Shown: positions 59,913-64,000 of the stretch, one piece after another
How positions within the stretch are numbered: position 1 is the first letter of the stretch
Layout: every line of letters starts with the position of its first letter
Assembly (NCBI RefSeq): GCF_014904755.1
Contig: NZ_JACZFQ010000009.1
Location: forward strand, 16,143 to 80,142
Origin: Neoluteolibacter marinus
GTDB lineage: Bacteria > Verrucomicrobiota > Verrucomicrobiia > Verrucomicrobiales > Akkermansiaceae
Reading direction: 5' to 3'
Length of the DNA stretch: 64,000 bases
Position numbers and translations under genes: made by a program
The notes under the pieces: model-generated
What the model saw: only the letters and a program-made list of their open reading frames with translations
The model's database searches: none
What the model was told of the DNA's origin: nothing

Positions 59913-61247
59913 ATGCATCCCTTTTTCCGCCTCGTCTTTACCGGAACCTATTTCTGGGTCGGCGTGGGCTATGCCCACCTCTCGCAAGAGCCTTCCAATG
60001 GCGATGCGGTCCCTGAATCCGGTGATTCGCATGAGGCTCCTGATGCCGGTGTCGCGAACGGAGCAGGTGCCTGGATCCGTCTCGGCAATCTCCGCATGCA
60101 GCAAGCGCGCGACCGCGTGGAGCATGATTTCACCGCGGCCGGCGCGGCCTACGAAAAGGCACTGGCGATCGATCCGAAGCAGCCCGAAGCCTTGATCGGG
60201 ATGGCGTGGGTCAAGAATTCCGAACACGATTTCAGCGCGGGCAAGGAGTGGGCGGAGAAGGCGCTCGCCGCCGATCCCGGGCTGCAGGATGCCTATTGCC
60301 TGATGAGCGACGGTGCGGTCGAACTGGGGGACTACGATGCCGCCCTGGGATACTCGCAGAAGGCGCTCGACCTGCGGGCGGACCTGGCCAGCTACAGCCG
60401 GGCCGCGCACCTGCAGTGGTTGCTCGGCCAGTCCGGCCGGGCGCGCCTGACGATGCAGCGGGCGATCGATGCCGGCGGGCCCTTCGCGGAAAATGTCGCG
60501 TGGTGCCGGGCCGAGCTGGCCGTGATGCATTTCCACGACGGAGCGATCCTGCCCGCCGCCCAGCAAATTGACCTGGCCCTGATTGCTGCTCCGCGGAACC
60601 CGCGGGTGTTGGCGGCCCACGGTCGCATTCTCGCGGCGCAGAAGAAGTGGCCGGAGGCGATCGATGCCTATCGCAAGTCAATCGAAGTCACCCCGACGCA
60701 CGACGCCCTCGCGGCGCTCGCCGATCTCTACCTTGTCACGGGCGATCTCGAGGCCGCAGGGAAGCAGATCGAGCGGGTCATCGATTTCCACAAGCCCTCG
60801 AGCCACCATCACGGCGGCGAGGTTCACAGCCATGGTCCGGGCAATGCCCAACTCGCGTTGTTTCTCGCCGATCACGATCGCGACCTCGACCTGGCCCTCG
60901 TCGAAGCGAAGGCCGCCTGCGAATCCTTCCCGAACATCGGCGCATTCGACACCCTTGCATGGTGCCAGTACAAGAAGGGCAATCATGAGGAAGCCCTCGT
61001 GGCAATCCGCCGGGCCTTGAAATGGTACACCGCGGATTCGCTCTATTATTTCCACGCGGGAATGATCGAGGCGGCGCTGGGAAAAACCGCCGAGGCGCGC
61101 CGTGATCTGGGCCGTGCGCTGCAGCTGAATTCCCGGTTCCATCCCCGCCACGCTCCCGAAGCGGCGGCCAAGCTGACGGAGCTGTCGGTGCGCACGACCA
61201 CCCCGGTGGTTCATGAAGTGCCGGTCGAGCCCGCGGCTTCGCGATAA
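59913..61247 (+). CDS. TPR-repeat protein, exported
   Basis: A 444-residue protein with a hydrophobic N-terminus (LVFTGTYFWVGVGYA) and then a long array of TPR-type helical pairs (AAGAAYEKALAIDPKQPEAL, AGKEWAEKALAADPGLQDAY, AALGYSQKALDLRADLASYS, AIDAYRKSIEVTPTH), more than ten units. A His-rich loop near 290 (HHHGGEVHSHGPG) could bind metal. TPR proteins are assembly scaffolds. Being next to DUF4331 suggests the two act together, as seen in some other bacteria, but the role is unknown. Confidence 0.82.
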   Translation: MHPFFRLVFTGTYFWVGVGYAHLSQEPSNGDAVPESGDSHEAPDAGVANGAGAWIRLGNLRMQQARDRVEHDFTAAGAAYEKALAIDPKQPEALIGMAWVKNSEHDFSAGKEWAEKALAADPGLQDAYCLMSDGAVELGDYDAALGYSQKALDLRADLASYSRAAHLQWLLGQSGRARLTMQRAIDAGGPFAENVAWCRAELAVMHFHDGAILPAAQQIDLALIAAPRNPRVLAAHGRILAAQKKWPEAIDAYRKSIEVTPTHDALAALADLYLVTGDLEAAGKQIERVIDFHKPSSHHHGGEVHSHGPGNAQLALFLADHDRDLDLALVEAKAACESFPNIGAFDTLAWCQYKKGNHEEALVAIRRALKWYTADSLYYFHAGMIEAALGKTAEARRDLGRALQLNSRFHPRHAPEAAAKLTELSVRTTTPVVHEVPVEPAASR

Positions 61248-61277
61248 ATCCCGTGTTCAATTCCACTCCGCGCCCCC

Positions 61278-61871
61278 ATGATGCCCGCCGAAGCACGGAT
61301 GAGTCAGGAGAACCTCACCCCCGACCAATTGCTGATCCGTGCCAGCGGGGGCTGCGCCGACTCGTTTTCACAGCTTTACGACCTCTGCTCCGGGGCCTTG
61401 TTCGGGATCGCGCTGGGGATCAGCCGCAATCACGCGGAGGCGCAGGAGATTCTTCAGGATGCTTTCGTCTCGATCTGGAAAAACGCCGGCCGCTACGATC
61501 CTTCGCTTGGCTCCGCCACCGCCTGGATGATCCACCTCACCCGCAATCTTTCGATCGACCGGCTGCGCAAGCGCCAGCGGGGCGACGAACTGCACCGCAA
61601 GTTCTCCGAGGAGCGCGCGGTGACGGACGACGATGCCGAAGCACCCGAAAGCCCCTTGATCGCCGCGGAAGTGGCGCAGCGGGTGCGCAAGGCGATGACG
61701 GGCTTGCCGCGGGATCAACAGGTTGCCCTCAATCTCGCCTTTTTCGAAGGCCGGACGCAAACCGAGATCGCGACGCAACTGAGCGAACCTCTGGGAACCA
61801 TCAAGTCCCGGATCCGTCGGGCGATGGACCGCGTGAAGCACTTGATGGGCGAAAATCCAATCACCGACTGA
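61278..61871 (+). CDS. ECF-type RNA polymerase sigma factor
   Basis: A 197-residue sigma-70 family factor of the extracytoplasmic function group. Sigma region 2 includes ILQDAFVSIWKNAGRYDPSL and NLSIDRLRKRQRG, and region 4 includes LPRDQQVALNLAFFEGRTQT and EIATQLSEPLGTIKSRIRRA. Region 3 is absent, as in all ECF factors. Three starts are possible (61278, 61281, 61299); the first is used. It is followed directly, with no gap, by the cupin anti-sigma gene, so the two form a regulatory pair. Confidence 0.93.
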   Translation: MMPAEARMSQENLTPDQLLIRASGGCADSFSQLYDLCSGALFGIALGISRNHAEAQEILQDAFVSIWKNAGRYDPSLGSATAWMIHLTRNLSIDRLRKRQRGDELHRKFSEERAVTDDDAEAPESPLIAAEVAQRVRKAMTGLPRDQQVALNLAFFEGRTQTEIATQLSEPLGTIKSRIRRAMDRVKHLMGENPITD

Positions 61872-62537
61872 ATGATGACTGCCACACCCGACAACTCCTC
61901 CCCCCGGGACCTTGCCGCCGAGTTCGCCGCCCTGACCGGGCTCGACGCGCTCGACGGCGCGGACCAGGCCGCGATGGAACACTGCGGGGAGTGCCCGCTC
62001 GGCCGGGCCGTCCGTGCCATGCTCGGTTACGATGAAACCGTCGCCACCATGACTGCAGCCAGCCATCCGCCCGTGCCCGCGCCGGAGTCCGCCAAGGCCG
62101 CCATCCTCGCCCGCATCTCCGGGGAGAAGGCGGCCGAGCCCCCGGGCGGCGGTTACTTCTTCATCGGCGACCAGGACGGCGAGTGGACGCCGCTGCCCGG
62201 CGGCAAGGTGCGCCTCAAGGTGCTTTCCGATCTCCCCGGTGCGCCTCACACGATGGTGCTGTTGGAGGCGGATCCGGGCGGAGTCTTCTTTCCCCATGCG
62301 CACAAGGGGATGGAAGAAGTCTTCCTGATCAGCGGCGACCTTGAAACCGAAGGCCGAACCCTGCGCGCCGGCGATTACCTGCGCGCGGCGCCCGGCACCC
62401 GCCACCACAAGGCGGTCTCGCACCAGGGTTGCCGGGCGATCCTGGTGACAGCCCGCGACAATCATCCGCGTCGCGCGATCGGCGCGTACGGCCGCTTGGT
62501 CCGCTCGTTGCGGTCTTTGCGCAGAAAGCCGTCCTGA
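61872..62537 (+). CDS. ChrR-like cupin anti-sigma factor
   Basis: A 221-residue protein immediately downstream of the ECF factor. The N-terminal region (about 1-90) is helical and the C-terminal half is a cupin (FPHAHKGMEEVFLISGDLET, GDYLRAAPGTRHHKAV), the ChrR architecture, in which the cupin senses singlet oxygen or peroxides. The zinc-binding anti-sigma motif is normally H-x3-C-x2-C; here only HCGEC (Cys38, Cys41) is seen with the His next to Cys, so the zinc site may differ. It probably keeps the sigma factor inactive until stress. Confidence 0.85.
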   Translation: MMTATPDNSSPRDLAAEFAALTGLDALDGADQAAMEHCGECPLGRAVRAMLGYDETVATMTAASHPPVPAPESAKAAILARISGEKAAEPPGGGYFFIGDQDGEWTPLPGGKVRLKVLSDLPGAPHTMVLLEADPGGVFFPHAHKGMEEVFLISGDLETEGRTLRAGDYLRAAPGTRHHKAVSHQGCRAILVTARDNHPRRAIGAYGRLVRSLRSLRRKPS

Positions 62538-62625
62538 TTTGCCGATTCCGGGAAAATCTCCAACGAATCGGCGTGACGGGGGAAATCGCGTTGCCGTCCG
62601 CCGGGGCATCCGCTGGAGTGCGCCC

Positions 62626-63915
62626 ATGCGTTATGAACCGATCGATCCGCAGCTCTTCGTCCGCAACCGCGACAAGCTGCGCGCCCTGCTGAAACCGAAC
62701 AGCATCGTCATCGTCCATGCCAACGACATCTACCCGACCAACGCGGACGGGACGATGGCCTTCAAGCAGAACGCCGACCTGTTCTACCTCACCGGCGTCG
62801 ACCAGGAAGACACGGTTCTCGTCCTGATGCCCGACGCCAAGGATCCCAAGCAGCGCGAGGTTCTTTTCCTCAAGGAAACCAGCGAGCACATCGCGATCTG
62901 GGAAGGTGAAAAGCTGACCAAGGAGCAGGCGCGCAAGGCGACGGGGATCGAGCACATCGAGTGGTCGCACGGCTTCGACGGCTGGTTGCACCAGCTCGTC
63001 CCGCAGGCCGACCACATCTACCTCGCGACCAACGAGCACCTGCGGGCGGCGGTGACGGTGGAAACCGCCAACGACCGCTTCATCAGGAAATGCCAGGCCC
63101 GTTACCCGCTGCACCGCTACGAGCGGCTCGCCCCGCTGATGCACCGGCTGCGCATCACCAAGGATCCGGTGGAGGTCGATATCATCCAGAAGGCCTGCAA
63201 GATCACCGAGGCGGGCTTCCGCCGGCTGCTCGGCTTCGTCAAGCCGGGGGTCGGCGAGTGGGAGGTCGAGGCGGAGCTGCTGCATGAGTTCGTCCGCAGC
63301 GGCTCGCGCGGTTTCGCCTACGGGCCGATCATCGGCAGCGGGAAGAACGCCTGCGTGCTCCACTACCTCGAGAACCACGACGTCTGCCAGGACGGCGACA
63401 TGCTGCTGCTCGACGTCGCCGCGGAGTATGCCGGCTACGCGTCCGACCTGACCCGCACGATCCCGGTCAACGGCCGCTTCACGACCCGCCAGCGCGACGT
63501 CTACAACTCGGTGCTGCGCGTTTTCCGCGGCGCCAACGAGATCCTGCGGCCGGGGAACACCCCGATGGAGTACCAGAGGCAGGTCATCGAGCTGATGGAA
63601 GCCGAACTGGTGAACCTCGGCCTGATCGGCGCCAAGGAGGCGAAGGAACAGGGGCCGGACAAGGCGCTGGTGAAGAAGTACTTCATGCATGGTACTTCCC
63701 ACCACATGGGCCTCGACGTGCACGATGTCGCCCCGCCGCATGAGCCCTTCGCCGAGGGCATGGTGTTCACCATCGAGCCCGGCATCTACATCCGCGAGGA
63801 AGGCCTCGGCGTGCGGATCGAGAACGACGTGGTGATCGGCAAGGATTCGAACTTCGACCTGATGAAGGACATCCCGATCGAGGCCGACGAGATCGAGGAG
63901 CTGATGAACAAGTAG
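62626..63915 (+). CDS. pepP: Xaa-Pro aminopeptidase (M24B)
   Basis: Removes an N-terminal residue next to Pro. The dinuclear metal site is complete: Asp263 (LLLDVAAEYAG), Asp274 (YASDLTRTIP), His359 in HGTSHHMGLDVHD, Glu384 (FTIEPGIYI) and Glu399 (RIENDVVI). An N-terminal creatinase-like domain of about 170 residues precedes the catalytic part. ATG 62626 gives 429 residues, close to PepP (441). The stop codon TAG is part of the 23-bp dyad repeat 63912-63934. Confidence 0.93.
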   Translation: MRYEPIDPQLFVRNRDKLRALLKPNSIVIVHANDIYPTNADGTMAFKQNADLFYLTGVDQEDTVLVLMPDAKDPKQREVLFLKETSEHIAIWEGEKLTKEQARKATGIEHIEWSHGFDGWLHQLVPQADHIYLATNEHLRAAVTVETANDRFIRKCQARYPLHRYERLAPLMHRLRITKDPVEVDIIQKACKITEAGFRRLLGFVKPGVGEWEVEAELLHEFVRSGSRGFAYGPIIGSGKNACVLHYLENHDVCQDGDMLLLDVAAEYAGYASDLTRTIPVNGRFTTRQRDVYNSVLRVFRGANEILRPGNTPMEYQRQVIELMEAELVNLGLIGAKEAKEQGPDKALVKKYFMHGTSHHMGLDVHDVAPPHEPFAEGMVFTIEPGIYIREEGLGVRIENDVVIGKDSNFDLMKDIPIEADEIEELMNK

Positions 63916-63934
63916 CGCAACGTTGCACGTTGCG
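63912..63934 (+). repeat. 23-bp extragenic dyad repeat, copy 2 (matches 2363-2385)
   Basis: GTAG followed by CGCAACGTTGCACGTTGCG, identical to the complement of 2363-2385. As there, the TAG is the stop codon of a gene, here the aminopeptidase. The rest of the window (to 64000) is GC-rich and holds no recognisable gene. Confidence 0.8.
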
Positions 63935-64000
63935 TGCGGGGGCGGCAGTTAGCCGGGAGAAGGCATCGAACCGCCCCGTTTCGGCCGGCCGTTCGCGTGC

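Overview
This 64 kb, high-GC window looks like a chromosomal segment from a verrucomicrobial bacterium (Verrucomicrobiaceae-like, for example Luteolibacter/Haloferula relatives). The assignment is inferred from gene content: a large prepilin-like protein resembling Verru_Chthon cassette protein A (28026-31643), a GntR-headed regulator with a sugar-binding-type domain (26717-27808), an S1 sulfatase, a secreted SUMF1-domain protein beside a secreted beta-strand-rich protein, GlnS, and coupled genes that often overlap by ATGA. There are no rRNA genes, and I saw no tRNA genes, CRISPR arrays, insertion sequences or prophage genes. Most of the window is ordinary vertically inherited chromosome, and most adjacent same-strand genes are tightly spaced.

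Region by region. 1-2.4 kb: a membrane-protein gene, cut by the window edge and broken by an in-frame amber codon, followed by a VOC (glyoxalase-fold) gene. 2.4-9.5 kb: DNA polymerase III delta (holA), then a YtrA-type GntR regulator with its own palindromic operator heading an ABC operon (ATPase plus two very large membrane proteins). 9.5-15.1 kb: tadA, a small membrane protein, rpe, a periplasmic LSPEQR-repeat protein, a parvulin-type PPIase, and an intact relative of the broken first gene. 15.2-22.7 kb: housekeeping (small basic protein, panD, rpmB, J-domain protein, IscA-like protein, patatin, CPBP protease, comF, accD, folC). 22.7-32.5 kb: a secreted protein, a giant site-2-protease-like protein, the GntR/LacI-type regulator and the prepilin-like giant with a secreted partner. 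32.6-39.4 kb: a TetR-controlled RND efflux operon (regulator, membrane fusion protein, pump, outer-membrane factor) with two matching operator-like sites. 39.6-45.8 kb: secreted SUMF1-domain protein, beta-strand-rich secreted protein, methyltransferase, sulfatase. 45.8-55 kb: M20 dipeptidase, glnS, an ExbB/ExbD/TonB-like operon, fabF, rpsU (bS21), bcp-type peroxiredoxin, recR. 55-64 kb: orphan proteins, a methyltransferase, a FadL-type porin divergent from a DUF4331 - TPR - ECF sigma - cupin anti-sigma cluster, and an Xaa-Pro aminopeptidase.

How the genes work together: four units stand out. (i) GntR-ABC-membrane-membrane is an autoregulated transporter or stress operon. (ii) TetR-MFP-RND-OMF is a complete tripartite drug or solvent efflux pump. 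(iii) ExbB-ExbD-TonB-like-zinc ribbon resembles an energy-transducing complex, but the ExbD-like subunit carries Asn where the essential transmembrane Asp is expected. (iv) DUF4331-TPR-ECF-ChrR-like anti-sigma, with divergent fadL, looks like an envelope or oxidative-stress cluster.

The most unusual non-coding signals are an intergenic tract at 52728-53071 with an inverted pair of hairpin elements that differ by compensating stem changes, flanked by a direct repeat, and a 23-bp palindromic repeat that begins within the stop codon of two unrelated genes 61 kb apart (2363-2385 and 63912-63934).
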